A stretch of DNA of 64,000 bases, taken from contig NC_090288.1 of NCBI RefSeq assembly GCF_037392515.1, positions 3,837,501 to 3,901,500 on the forward strand, given 5' to 3'. Source of the stretch: Haliotis asinina (Eukaryota > Mollusca > Gastropoda > Lepetellida > Haliotidae). Made by a program: the position numbers and the translations under genes. This document shows positions 10,947-23,345 of this stretch, one piece after another (position 1 is the first letter of the stretch; each line of letters opens with the position of its first letter). The notes beneath the pieces are model-generated. The model searched no databases and was not told the DNA's origin. It saw only the letters and a program-made list of their open reading frames with translations.

Positions 10947-11593
10947 CTCTTAAAACAGGCACCCGTGGCGAGCCACGTCCTCGTGGTGGGTGCTGGGCAA
11001 CGTCAAGAGCTCGCCAACACCCCCGTGGTGGACCCGGGGGGATATTTGGTCCACCAACCCGTTTGCCGTGGGTTGCGGCCCTGTGTCGGTGGAGGAAGGG
11101 ATCCTGGTGGTTGAGGGTAACAGAAGCCTGGAACCGTGTTCCTGTTGCCTAGCACACCACTTTGGTCCCGACTTCACCTAGACGGGTGGTAGAACTGGCC
11201 CGGTTCTATCAATCGGCTGGTCACGCCATGCCCTGCGAATGGACACTATTCTTACTGCACCTTTTGCATATTATTGTGCATTTGTGACTTTACTGTTCAT
11301 ATTTGGCATTAAATATGATCTACTTGCCTAGAGTCCTATGCCAGAAGGCGGTGGCTCATGGGCCAATCTGGCTTTACTGACCTCCAGGTTCTAATTGTCT
11401 TCAGAAATCTGTCATGGGCGGAACCATCCTGACTTTTATTCTGTTTGACTACATTAGCTACCTGTGTCTGCGTTGCTGGAGTATAGCATCCCTGTAACCC
11501 TGGCGTTTTGTTGTCGGTTTCCACTTCGACGCCGTCCTTGTTGACACTCCATGGTGGGTGGGGAGTGGAGATGTTGAATCCACTTTTCTCATT

Positions 11594-12833
11594 ATGGCTA
11601 CACAACTACTTTCTGGTTCTCGCAGTAACAATAACTGAAGACATTTGGAGACAGATTCAGTTTCGTCATCTGAAGATGAATCTCCTACTAATGTTAACTC
11701 ATGGCGCGTTGTTTAGTTGTTGAAGTTATAGATGGTCTGCCTCTCAAAATGAATCTATTCGCAGTATCCAAAGCTGTTGAAGGTATTTGTGGTGAAGTAA
11801 AAAACTTAACTCGTCTTCGGTCTGGCTCTCATTCAATAGAATGTGCCCGACGACAACAATCCATAAATTTACTGAAAGCAAAACATTTTGCAAATACTGC
11901 TAATACTGTTTCTGTGCACAAATCGTTGAATTCATGCAGGGGTATCATCCGCGATAGAGCTCACTGTCTATCTGATATGTCAGAAGAGGAAATTAGACAG
12001 GAACTAGCATCTCAAGGAGTGACATCTGTTAAAAGATTCACAAGAAAAGATCATGACAGAGTTGTTCATATTAATATATATCTGGTGACGTTTGCTCTTT
12101 CTCAGCTTCCAAGTTCCATCAAAGCTGGTTATTTTAACATCGGGGTTGATGCATATATATCAAATCCGCTCCGGTGTTTTAAATGTCAAAAGTTTGGACA
12201 CGGGGCCAAATCCTGTCATAACACCCCAGTTTGCTCCCGTTGCAGCAAAAGCCATGACAGCACGGACTGCACTGGAGATATCAGATGTGCAAATTGCAGT
12301 GGTGAACATATGTCATTCTCCAAATCATGCTCTGTTTTTAAAAGAGAAAGCAAGATTATTAAGCTCAAATACACAAATAATATCTCTTTTGCTGATGCCA
12401 AGAAGCTGGTGGCAGAACAATCTCCAAACCCTGTCCAATCAAGAGCATACTCTGCCGTTGTTACCTCCTCTAAACAAACAGTCGCATGCCAGACAGCAAT
12501 TTGCTGGGTCACAGACCAACAGACATTATATTCCATTGCCAATGAATCCATATCACCTTCGTCTGCAACACAGACTCCTATACCATTAACCTTTGAGTTA
12601 CCTAAAGTCGAAGCAGAGCCAGAATCACAATCTGAGTCACAGTCTCTCGAAAGGATAAGAAACATTCGAAAAAGAAAGAATCAAAGGCTCTCTAACATCT
12701 GGATGTGCCTTTGTCAAACCCTGTACCGGTTCTTAATTCATATGAGCCTTTGGATATGGATGTGTCTTCATCGCTGTTACTACAGCGTAAAGGACCCCAA
12801 CCTCGTGCTAGATCACCAATTGAACCTCCATGA
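11594..12833 (+). pseudogene. LINE copy 1 ORF1, nucleic-acid-binding (gag-like) protein
   Basis: ORF1 begins at the ATG at 11594 (MATQLLSGSRS...), is broken by a stop and a frameshift, and is open from 11701. After an RRM-like N-terminal region come three zinc knuckles: CFKCQKFGHGAKSC, CSRCSKSHDSTDC and CANCSGEHMSFSKSC. Then comes an ISFADAKKLV segment and a Ser/Lys-rich tail. Past about 12650 the true C-terminus is in another frame, ending ARSPIEPP with TGA at 12831-12833, so the 388-residue frame gives a false C-terminus there. The product would bind LINE RNA and form the RNP. Confidence 0.8.
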
Positions 12834-15800
12834 GTTATACACCAAATATTCTTCAATGGAACTGTAGAGGATTTCGCAACAATTTTAATGACCTTCAGCT
12901 ATTAATACAAGATCTAAAACCATCAGCCTTTTGCTTACAGGAAACCTTCCTTAAAGCTACAGACTTAAAATATTATAATTCATACCATCACTTTTCTCCT
13001 CCAGGTGTTAAAGCTACAGGAGGTTCTTCTGTTATGGTGAGGCAGGGCGTCACTCACAGTGCTGTTCCTCTCAATACTCCCCATCCAGACTGTGGCTGTA
13101 CGATTAACCCTGAACTCTCTATATATTCCACCTTCGCTTTGTCTCCGACAGGTTGATCTTCAAGCATTATATGACCAGCTACCGAAGCCTTGTGTCATCA
13201 TGGGAGATTTAAATGGCCATAACCCACTTTGGGGTAGTACTAATCTAAATGCAAAGGGTAAAATCTTAGAGGAGTTTTTCTCAAACAATGATTTATGCAT
13301 TTTTAATAGTGGTTCTCACTCTCATCTTCAACCAGGAACTGGCACGTACTCTTGTCTGGACTTGTGAGTTGTGGATTCAACTTTACTGAGTGAATATGAG
13401 TGGTCAGTTCAGGATGATTTGTGCGGAAGTGACCACTTCCCAACTGTACTAACATCTGTGTTTCCAACTGATGTCCCTCCATCATCTACATGGAATTTCA
13501 CTAAGTCTAACTGGCCTTTATAAGCAACTACTTGTACTGACAAACTCAAACCTGATGTTTTTTATTGATACAACTGATCACATAGAATGTTTCTCTGATA
13601 AACTTCTCAAAATGGCTGAAGACTGTATTCCGAAGTCCTCTCCAAATCCTCACGTTCCATGGTTTACAGCTGATTGCAAACAAGGTAGGAAGGCACGGAA
13701 GAAGGCAGAACAGTATTTCCGTCGCCATCCACTGGTCCATAATGTAAATAGATATAAAATTCTCAAAGCTAAAACCCGGCGTACCTTTAAACAAAATAAA
13801 CGTCGGTCTTGGCCTAAATTATGTTTCACGGATAAATTCACGAACACCGATGTCAAAGGTATGGAACATTATTCAGAAAATTAAAGGTAAGGGAAACAAA
13901 TCAAGCATACACCATCTCAAATCTGGAGATCAATTGTTAACTGATCAATCTGATATTGCAAATAAACTGGGTGAAACACTTGCAAGACATTCTTCCTCAT
14001 CCAACTATGTACCTGAATTTCAAAAATACCAAACACTGCATTACATAATTAGAATTACATAAATTTTCATTCGGACAATGGGGAAGATTATAACGAACTC
14101 TTTTCTCTCCATGAGCTTTTCAAGGCTCTTGAAGAAGCTCATAATACTGCTACATGAGCTGATGGTGTACATTATCAACTCCTGAAGCACTTACCCGAAT
14201 CATGTTTAGAGACACTGTTGAATATCTTTGATGAAATTTGGACATCTGATAAATTTCCTGCATCCTGGCATGATGCCATAGTTGTTCCCATACCCAAACC
14301 TGGCCGTGATGATACTAATCCATCTAGTTCTAGACCTATTTCTCTGACAAGCTGTATTTGCAAAACCATGTAACGCATGGTCTATAACAGGTTAACATGG
14401 TACATGGAATCGAATAGTTTAATCACAGATATTCAGTGTGGTTTTCGTAAAAATTGCAGTACTACTGACCATTTGGTTCGACTGGAATCATTTGTTCAGA
14501 ATGCTATTGTCAACAATCAATATGCAGTGTCCATCTTTTTTATTTAGAAAAGGCTTATGACACTACATGGAAGCATGGCATTTTAAAAGATTTACATGAT
14601 TTTGGATTGCAAGGTCGCCTGCCTCAATTTATATCAGCATTTTTAACCGACAGGCGATTTCAAGTCCGAGTGGGTTCTACACTGTCTGATCATTATACTC
14701 AGGATCAGGGTGTCCCACAAGGCAGTATCCTGTCTGTTTATTTAGCATTAAAATCAACATTTTAGCAAAGGTTTTAAATGATTCAATTGACGGATCCCTT
14801 TTCGTGGATGATTTTAATATATCTTGTCGTGGGAAAAATATGCGTACTATTGAACGACAATTACAACTTTGTTTAAACAAGATTAATAAATGGTTTTTGG
14901 AAAATGGATTTAAATTTTCCAAATCAAAAACAAATTGCATCCATTTTTGTCGACAGTATAAACCTCATACAGATCCGCAATTATATTTAGATAAAACACC
15001 TATTAAAGTTGTATAAGAAGCGAAATGCCTAGGGTTAATTTTTGATCATCATTTGACCTTTCGACCTCATATCAAATACCTAAGAAATAAATGCCCGAAG
15101 GCCCTTGATTTGCTGAGGGTTGTTTCCAACACGAAGTGGGGAGGGGGTCAGGAAACCCTTCTCCACCTATACCGAGGGCTTATACGATCCAAACTTGATT
15201 ATGGCTCCATTGTATATGGTGGAGCCTGTCAAAGCAACCTAAAATTATTGGATTCTGTCCACCACCAACCCTGCGTCTAACCCTGCATTTGACTGTGTTT
15301 TCAATCCTCTTTATGTGGATCTCTACAATAAAAAGTCTTCTCTTGTTCCGCCTCTTGGGATAAGAATTAGACCATTCATTTCCGCTGCTGGCATTGAGCT
15401 GGAAAAAAATATCTCATTCCCGTTTGCTTTCTTCTCCTCCTTGGCAGCTGGTGAGGCACGAGTTGACCTAACACTAACACAGTTTAAGAAGTCAGAAACT
15501 AATGAATTACAATATCGACAAGAATATACTCAACTAAAAAGTAACTATAATACATACACACCCTTATTTACAGATGGATCCAAGGATGGTGACAAAGTTG
15601 CTTGAGCCACTGTCACTGGATCCAGAACAATATCTTCTAGATTGCCCAATAACACCTCTACTTTCACAGCAGAAGCTAACGCCATATTAACAGTTCTTAA
15701 ATATATCAATAAACATCGTAAATATAAATAATTCATAATCTTTTCAGATTCTCTTCCATGCCTTCTGGCCATTAAAATCTTTCTTGTAAACATCCACTTT

Positions 15801-16357
15801 TAATAGAGATTATCGAATTGTATAATTATCTTGCTACTGGCCAATGTGACATCGTCCTTTGTTGGTTACCCAGCCATGTTGGTATTTCTGGGAATTCAAT
15901 GGCTAATTTTGCTGCCAAGGCAGCGCTCAACAAATCCGTGACACCACTTCTTATTCCATACTCTGATTACAGAGCTAACATTAGATCTTACATCCGTGAT
16001 CTAATGCAGAAGAAGTGGGACGCTCGAGTAAGTATCAGCAAACTACATGAAATTAAACCTTATATTGGTTACACCTACTTGGGTTGTCAGTCCAGAGTGG
16101 AGGAGGTCATTATGCGCATTGGCCATACACGTTATACTCACAAATATCTGATAAAAGGTGAAGATCCTCTGTTTTGTATCCCTTGTGATGAGAGAGTCAC
16201 AGTCAACCATCTCCTGCTTGACTGTGTTGAATTCTCCATCATAAGGGATAAATATTTCCACGTTAAAACTGTTAAGGATCTTTTTAATACCGTTAATTAT
16301 CATTTAATTCTTGGCTTTTTAAAAGAAATTAATTTGATAAATATGTTCTGTAAGTAG
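12830..16357 (+). pseudogene. LINE copy 1 ORF2: APE endonuclease, reverse transcriptase, RNase H
   Basis: Starts at ATG 12830, overlapping the ORF1 stop as ATGA. The endonuclease shows LQWNCRGF, CLQETFLK, IMGDLNGHNPLWG and GSDHFPTVL. The RT shows IPKPGRDD, RPISLTSCICKTM, QCGFRKNCSTTDHLVRLE, a GVPQGS-like block near 14709 and the catalytic box FVDDF near 14805. RNase H shows LFTDGSKDG, FTAEANAIL, IIFSDSLP and WLPSHVGISGNSMAN. The last acid, normally MAD, is Asn here. A C-terminal zinc-like motif CIPCDERVTVNHLLLDC follows. At least ten frameshifts or stops are present, e.g. after GTYSCLDL and in the LEKAYDT region. Confidence 0.85.
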
Positions 16358-16905
16358 ATGTGTTTTAATGACTGGTAGTTTGAATTAGTAACTTTGATTG
16401 TTTTTGGCTGTACCTTCAAAGGGGTTAAAGTATCGTAAAAGTATTGTCCCCCTGGGAGGGTATGTAAGACCCAAACCTTTCAAAGGAAAATTTAAACACA
16501 CCACATTTTTAATTGTAGCATTTTTGTTATTTTAATTTTCGGCTAGTTTTTCCTACAGTCGCCAGTAGCTGAAGTGTTGGTGAAAAATCCAGCAAGGGTC
16601 CATGCAGGTAGCAAAGGCGCTGTAAGTCCCCATGGTCCCAGGTATGGTGATCTGTCCTCAGCTGATGGCGACCTATAGCCCGTTTTTACATTGTTTTGTC
16701 CAAACTGATTTTTCTCCTTTTAAGATATCTGCTAGCTAGTTTTAACTCAGTCTGTGATACTCTAGTGTTTTACTGTCTTTCGTCGACAGGATTTCATATA
16801 TCATATGTCTATCGTATAAATTTAGAACTAGATTTAGTCACGATATGGCTGAAATATTGCCGATGTGACATTAAATCTTAACTAACTCACTAACTCTTAA
16901 CACAG

Positions 16906-17180
16906 AAACTACACATAGGAAAATAAAACATGTGGAATTTTACGGAACAAACCAATCAATGCGGAATTCCAAAATGCAGGAAAATGGTTGTCGACAAAAA
17001 AGAACGTTGAACAAAAAGCGATATGTTACACTCACGCCTGTAGTGAATCGCTAGAACGCATCCTGCATGAAACGCACGTGGATCATGAAATTGTGTATAG
17101 CTTTGAGCTGAATCCTATGGCTGTAGGCATTAAAAAGCCACGTCAATGGTACTCCACATACATTGCTTTAAGCCACTACA
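16906..17180. other. Spacer before Tc1 relic
   Basis: No independent feature; it may contain the decayed N-terminal part of the Tc1-like element that follows. Confidence 0.3.
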
Positions 17181-17730
17181 GACGATAAGCAAAGACTGAC
17201 AGAAGCTCAACACAAAGCCATCGTTCGTTTACAAGGACTGGCATCGCAGCATTCGGTGGCTAGTTACTTCAGGAGGGATAATGGCAGACCCAGTTCAGCT
17301 CGACCTAGAGCTCCGCCGCCCAGACTCGCTTCCACAATCACCCGCAACAATCCAAATCCCTGGACTACGCCGAATCTCCGAGCAGATTGTGCGCAATTAG
17401 CAATGGGAGGTCAGACTTTTCCCACTGGACCAGTTCAAAGTCATCTCGCTCTCTTCATCAACGTGGACGGTGGATCTTTGGAGTTTGACAGGACCTCCTC
17501 CAGCAAGACAATGTTAAAGTGTTACCTTAGCGTTCTCGATCACCCGATTTGTTCTCCATTGAACATCTACGGGATACTCTTGGTCGACGCTTACCCCAGC
17601 GTAATCCGTTACCTCAGACACTACAAAAACTGCACACAGGACTTCAGCCAGAGCACCAAAACATTCAAGACAGCATTCAGCATCGCCTTCCCCCTATTGA
17701 AAATTTGTAAAGTTATGATTTTTCTGTAAT
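17180..17730 (+). pseudogene. Tc1/mariner-like transposase relic
   Basis: Pieces of a Tc1-type transposase in changing frames. An N-terminal helix-turn-helix-like stretch (TEAQHKAIVRLQGLASQHSV) is followed by RDNGRPSSARPRAPPPRLAS near 17270. The C-terminal block contains a SRSPDLFSIEHL-like string near 17540 and LPQTLQKLHTGLQPEHQNI near 17600. The latter corresponds to the usual 'RSPDLSPIEH' block with the last catalytic acid. Frame changes and missing middle motifs make it non-functional. Confidence 0.6.
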
Positions 17731-17960
17731 TTAGGAACGATGTCATGTTTGAATCGGTTATATGTAACCAGTAAGTAAACTCCAAAACAGCAGGTATAGT
17801 TTCTTTTTCGAAGAGTGTATTTAAACGATATAGAAGGGATTTAATACATTAATCTTTCACTATTTATTAAACATGCATTAGCCAAAAGATATACAACTAT
17901 TAAACAACACGTAACATTTCTGATTTTGTGCTTAATCATCATTCAATACGACCGGGTGCG
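17731..17960. other. Spacer
   Basis: AT-rich, nothing recognised. Confidence 0.3.
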
Positions 17961-18287
17961 ATTGCTAGACTAAACTAGACTAGTCTATTGCTAGACTAAA
18001 CTAGACTAGTCTATTGCTAGACTAAACTAGACTAGTCTATTGCTTGACTAAACTAGACTAGTCTATTGCTTGACTAAACTAGACTAGTCTATTGCTAGAC
18101 TAAACTAGACTAGTCTATTGCTTGACTAAACTAGACTAGTCTATTGCTAGACTAAACTAGACTAGTCTATTGCTAGACTAAACTAGACTAGTCTATTGCT
18201 AGACTAAACTAGACTAGTCTATTGCTAGACTAAACTAGACTAGTCTATTGCTAGACTAAACTAGACTAGTCTATTGCTAGACTAAAC
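17961..18287. repeat. 26-bp tandem satellite, about 12.6 copies
   Basis: Unit attgctagactaaactagac plus tagtct, 26 bp, nearly perfect. Copies differ mainly at ct[a/t]gac. Each unit contains the 10-bp palindrome agactagtct, and the array is unusually rich in CTAG. Confidence 0.96.
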
Positions 18288-18855
18288 TTGTACATGTACG
18301 TCATTACTTCTATTTTAACCGAATCTGTAATAAACAGGTTATTGTACTGTCCGTTAACAAGCGGTTTTAATCATTCTAAAAATATCATTTTATTGCTTTA
18401 CTTCGGCATGATGTCGTTAAACGTTTGCCGATATTACTTATTACAAAATATACGATATTACGCTCACGGTTCTTGTGACGGGATGTCTTACCTTTACTTT
18501 CGTCCATAAAGAGGCACATCACTAGCAGGCCTCCGAGCATGTTGACAGTCGCGTTGCTTCCGTCCAAATGAGACAGCGCATAAATGTTTTGTCGTTTATG
18601 TCAATAATGTCTTGATGTACATTTTCTTTATATGCATCATTTCGTTGACAATTCTGTAATGAAAATATTTGTTAGCAGACTCATAATTATCGTGTCCTCT
18701 TATTGATGTTCTAGATAAACAGTTCAAAGCAAATACCACGACGATCACTATTTGATTGAGCTTTCCAAACACATCTTCCTTAACGTCCCATTCATCACTA
18801 TTCCAGCTGTGGTCTGAACCTCATCCAGTTTCAACATTATGAGCATCTTTCTATG
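18288..18855. other. Unannotated spacer
   Basis: Small ORFs on both strands overlap; none shows a motif I know. Confidence 0.35.
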
Positions 18856-18859
18856 AAAT

Positions 18860-18930
18860 GGGATACGATGATATGTCTCAACCACGTCAGCAGGTTTGAC
18901 CACCCGATCCCTCTTACAAGTATGGGATGC
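18860..18930 (-). mobile_element. SINE-1 fragment
   Basis: Carries 'atatgtctcaaccacgtcag' and 'gaccacccgatccctctta', the reverse-oriented centre of the abalone dispersed repeat. Confidence 0.55.
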
Positions 18931-19036
18931 CGAGCATCAGTTTTCACCCCAGTCTTCACCCCAATCAGACGGCGAGAGGTTCTTTGAACAAGCCAAATGC
19001 ACCACAGAGTATCAGCATAGTGTCAGAGGAGTGTTT

Positions 19037-19297
19037 GACCCGTGAAGGTCCCGGGGTAGAATAGGCCTTCAGCAACCCATGCTTGCCATAAAAGGTGACT
19101 ATGCTTGTCGTAAGAGGCGACTAACGGGATCGGGTGGTCAGGCTCTTTGACTTGGTTGACACATGTCATCGGTTCCCCATTGCGCAGATCGATGCTCATG
19201 TTGTTGATCACTGGATTGTCTGGTCCAGACCGTCGCCATATAGCTGGAATATTGCTAAGTGCGACGTAAAACTAAACTCACTCACTCACTCACTCAG
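19037..19297 (+). mobile_element. Abalone dispersed repeat (SINE-1), near full length
   Basis: Runs from 'cccgtgaaggtcccggggta' through 'gactatgcttgtcgtaagag' and 'gatcgatgctcatgttgttg' to 'atagctggaatattgctaag', with a tail 'cgtaaaactaaactc' and (actc)n. I recognise this repeat from abalone loci. Its tail resembles the tail of the tRNA-derived SINEs and of the I/Nimb LINE. Confidence 0.9.
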
Positions 19298-19399
19298 AGG
19301 AATGTTTAAGGTGATGCTTGTTGTTCCCAGACGTTTACATCGTGCTATGGCCGCAATATTGCCGATGTGGCGATTACTTTTAACTGGATCTCAGATGAT

Positions 19400-20190
19400 A
19401 CCCTTTTGTTGAAAATCGCGAATGGTGCTGACAAACCCCGGAACTTAATTAGAAGGAACTAGGAATGGAACCCACACTCACAACTTTCAAAATGTTTTTT
19501 GCTAGTGTTAGCTGTGAATTGAGAAATGGATATTTTCACCGTAAGAAATAATCAAACAAACCACTTGCAAAGTCACAAAAAAACCCTGTCCAGAAGCAAA
19601 GTCGATTGTGCGAGTCTGTATCAAACGCGAATACTCATGAACCCATATGAAATGGCGATGGTGCATTGTGTTCGCAAAATGTAAGCGTATGCTGTTCCAG
19701 AAATGGTGCGCATCACAAATACATGCGAAGGCAAATCAAATGTTCACCCAGTGGTACAATGTACAGAGCCTACAGACTTATGATGACGTCTGTAAGTCTC
19801 GCGAAGCGCTACATCCGGCAGTAAATTGGTCACCACTCCCTTTGCTCGCGCTGTCTTTCCGGTACCAGACTTCCGTTGACAACCGTATATGCAAGAGCCA
19901 GTACTTCTTCCATATTGCGCGACCGCCAAGTCTGACTTTATCGGTTTGTGGGTTTCTTACCGTCAACTGACATGCATGAAACCATTCGAACCGGTATGAG
20001 ACGTTGTTTGTCATCGGACTTAAGAACTTAAGGTCTTGGAGTGAAGTAACCCACCTACGGGTCCATTACTCAGTCTGCAATACTTTCAGCTCAGTCGGAT
20101 GAGAGAAAATACATTCTGATTTACTTTTTTAAATGGAGGCCATGACCGTGAAAGCTTACTTTTATGAAATCTCATTTTTTTCTAAGCTTG
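19400..20190. other. Unannotated spacer
   Basis: A 107-codon ORF (19647-19970, plus) overlaps similar-length minus-strand ORFs and has no recognisable motif, so I do not call it. Confidence 0.35.
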
Positions 20191-20194
20191 TTTG

Positions 20195-20217
20195 TCTTTT
20201 TGCTGTTCAGTATACTT
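20195..20217 (-). mobile_element. Isolated MITE terminus
   Basis: 'ctttttgctgttcagtata' matches the right end of the mariner-type MITE at 40801-40929. No left end was identified. Confidence 0.45.
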
Positions 20218-20219
20218 TC

Positions 20220-21070
20220 ATGTTACGATAACAATTACACAGTAGACCCGTTGTGTAATCACTTTTTGCTCGGCAATATTTCAGCCACTTCGTGACGACA
20301 GAATGTCGTGCAGTTATAATTATATTTATGCTTTGTAAGAAGCTGCCATGGAAGAACAGTGTAGACTAGACTATTTCTACAATATTATACTGTCAACTGA
20401 CAAACACATTATAAAACGGATCTATAGATCGCTTGCCACCAAAACTACGTCATCATGCTGGAGACAAATTGCAAATTGTAAAGTAACTGTTCGAAGATCG
20501 TACATGAAAGGATCAACGACCTGCCTGGAAAATAATTGTGGCGTCCATTAGGCATTCATGAATTAACCAAAAGCACCTTGATTGCATCCTTTGTTCATAT
20601 CTTGCATCTTTCCTTGAACATTATTATATCCCCTGCAGTTTCCATGGTTGATATTTGTGCCGGTTGTTGTGGTAGTCCAGGGCAATATAGAAACATGGGC
20701 TAATTTAGTCTGACTTATTGTAATGTAATGTAATGTATTAATAATGTAATGTTTTCTTTGGTTGACGAAGTGTCTGTAGTTCTGACGTAGAAGGAAGGGA
20801 ATGATGGCATTCAGTTATTATTGATTTCTGTGAGGGTTCACGACAGATTTGATATCCTTTGGTGTTATCTCAATGAGAGTTCTGAAAGGTGAGAGGGTGT
20901 ATTTGGTTTTACGCCAGCTCATCGTATCTCAAGCTTGTGAAACTGTTACCAATAAAGGACCGTCTACAGGTTGACGGACTTGTCAACTTGCTGTGAGATA
21001 AGCTGACTAAAAGAACAAAATCCGCTATTTCCACATCGAAAACAATTTGTTGACATGTGATCGTCCAGCT
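20220..21070. other. Unannotated spacer
   Basis: Contains a reverse LINE-tail scrap (cggcaatatttcagccactt, about 20271-20290) and a small taatg repeat near 20720-20755. No gene. Confidence 0.4.
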
Positions 21071-21076
21071 ACAACA

Positions 21077-21300
21077 GACCCGTGAAGGTCCGGGTTAGAA
21101 AAGGTCTACAGCTTCCCTCAAATGGCGACTATGCTTGTAAGGAACGACTAACAGGATCGGGTGGCCTGTTCGCTGACTTGGTTGACGCGTGTCATCGTAT
21201 GCTCATGCAGTTGATCACTGGAGACTCTATTATTTACTGACCGCCGCCATATAGCTGGTGTATGGCTGAGCGCGTCATAAAGCCTAACTCACTCACTCAA
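21077..21300 (+). mobile_element. SINE-1, diverged copy
   Basis: Colinear with the copy at 19037, with internal deletions: 'cccgtgaaggtccgggttag', 'aacaggatcgggtgg', 'ccgccgccatatagctgg' and an actcactc tail. Confidence 0.8.
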
Positions 21301-23250
21301 TCTAACTACAATAAATATGACTTTTAGCGAAACAAAACATGTGTGCGTATCCTTTTTCTGTCAAGTCCACATCATTTCGAGACGTGAGTAGATAGTGATA
21401 TGACACTGATTGCTGGGAATAATGCGGACATATGTTATAAATATGAGCGGGGCACATGACTTCACTGCAATTGATATAAGCATTTTTTAAACATTTTGAG
21501 TGAGATTAATAATGTCATTAACAAAGGGAGGTAAAACATCATGCTTGCGTCTACGGCAAAAGACAAATTCCGGGCAAATGAGTCGGTCTCAGCCCCGTTC
21601 GTTATAGGCAGATTCCACTGGACAAGGTATATGCATTAAACCATGGACCATGAGTTATTGATGCAGGAGTCAGTAGATAAGCACGTCTCAGACTCTGAAA
21701 TTCCAGATGTGAAAGTCATTTATGCAGGAACACCCTTGATACCAGTGTCTCGCAAAAAAGAAAAAAAAACCAAACCCTGGCACAACCAATCTTGAGGAGC
21801 CCAAAAGGAAGAGTGGATGACTGAATCCACGGAATGTGGCCAGCACTTGAAGACGACCATTTGCCTCACTGACAGAAAGGTGATCGAGTTAAATGAGACA
21901 TGAGACATGCTTAATTTCATAATTCTCCAAATAGAACTACTGAGATACCTGGTCCAGGAATGGCTGGTCATTTCCTTAAAATTTGACAAAAGCTCTAAGA
22001 GTAGGAACTTCTTCAATTTGTTAGCAGCTTGTTTATGTAGTCATATGCACGTGAATGTTCGTCGCTATTCAAGTGCAATTAATCTTGAACGCAAGGTCTA
22101 TTCAATTTCACTTTATCTTTCGAACATGTGGACGGAATCGAAAAAAGTCTGCCCAAATTTGAAATTTATGACCAGTGAAGAAAGGACGGAGCGCTCGTAA
22201 AATCACAAAGAATCTGTCATGCAAGTCTCTGTTGTGTCGTGGGTCACATTATCTCTCTGAAGACGACGATCCCTGTTGGGATGCGCGGGGTGGAACCTAT
22301 CCCCAGCGACCTGTTTTAGTCTGTTTGTAAATGACTCGGTGTCATGGTAACTTGATTTGAATGAGCAACAAAACAAACAAAATGAGCTATTTACTAGGAT
22401 TGACGATTGTCTGGTGAAGGGTTGACATACAATCCATTACCGTGGCGGACTGTGCACTGCATGCAAGTACAATCACAACAACCCTCGTCTCCTTCTTTCT
22501 GAGTTCTTTTTATTTGTTTTTAAAATGTATATTTTGTTGGTTCAGTTACCTCTGTTTGTCTTCATGTTATACCCATGAAGAACCCCATCTGTGCTCATGA
22601 TGTCAGTCACTGGGTTGTCTCGTGAGCATGCAGATACTTACAGTACTAGATTTCTTTAGGTGGCAGTACGATGTTGATCTGGTGGAGAGGAAACAGTTAC
22701 ATGGATTGACAACTTGTTTATTGCAATGGGTGCGACGTCTCGGTGCAGATGATGACACCCGTATCGCACGACGTTAGCATTTACACTGCATGTTTTTGTT
22801 GAGGTCATGTTCCTGAGGTTATGCTGCAGGCATAAATGGATTAATGATTCATGTTCTGTATCAACTCCGCGTTGGTCTAGTTTGTTTGTCCACATGATAG
22901 TCAAGACCAGTTTCATGACTAAATTGGGTAGGAAAACCTAATGGTGTTGGAAATGGCTGAGGGTGCTTCCAGTTATATGAAGATGTCTAGAACCATACGT
23001 ATTTGAGACACCTTGTCCCAAGTTTGCTATGTTCTGATCCTGGTTCCCGGTCATGAATTTGTAAAGAGTGAGTTACAATGTGTCATTTGTCAACGTTTGT
23101 CAGGTATAACGTGACTTAGAAGGGTCAAATTTAAATAATTTATGCCCGCGAAAGACAGGTAGGGTAGAGAACTGCAATATCCCAGATACAGATTTAAAAT
23201 TAGCATGCGACTTAAAAGTATATATTATTTAGGAGATTACATCATAAAAA
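21301..23250. other. Unannotated spacer
   Basis: About 2 kb with scattered ORFs shorter than 100 codons on both strands. I see no recognised protein motif, splice-supported exon or repeat. Confidence 0.4.
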
Positions 23251-23254
23251 GGAC

Positions 23255-23345
23255 CTTGTGATCGCCAGCAACTGAAGGTAGATTACCATACTAGGGATGA
23301 TGAGGACTCACAGTGCCTTTGCTACCTGGATTTGGGGACAAATTT
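23255..23345 (-). mobile_element. I/Nimb LINE 3' UTR fragment
   Basis: The reverse complement reads like the 3' UTR of copies 1 and 2: 'ggtagcaaaggcactgtgag' then 'tatggtaatctaccttcag'. Confidence 0.6.

Larger units (their letters stand above)
10959..16893 (+). mobile_element. I/Nimb-type LINE, copy 1 (near full length)
   Basis: A 5.9-kb non-LTR retrotransposon: GC-rich 5' UTR starting gcacccgtgg, ORF1 with CCHC knuckles, ORF2 with endonuclease, RT and RNase H, and a 3' UTR of about 500 bp ending 'cgatgtgacattaaatctta' plus actcact. It is flanked by an imperfect 12-bp target duplication, ctcttaaaacag (10947-10958) and ctcttaacacag (16894-16905). The same 5' start in the copy at 46033 supports the boundary. 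RNase H after RT together with CCHC ORF1 points to the I superfamily. Many stops and frameshifts make it inactive. Confidence 0.88.
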
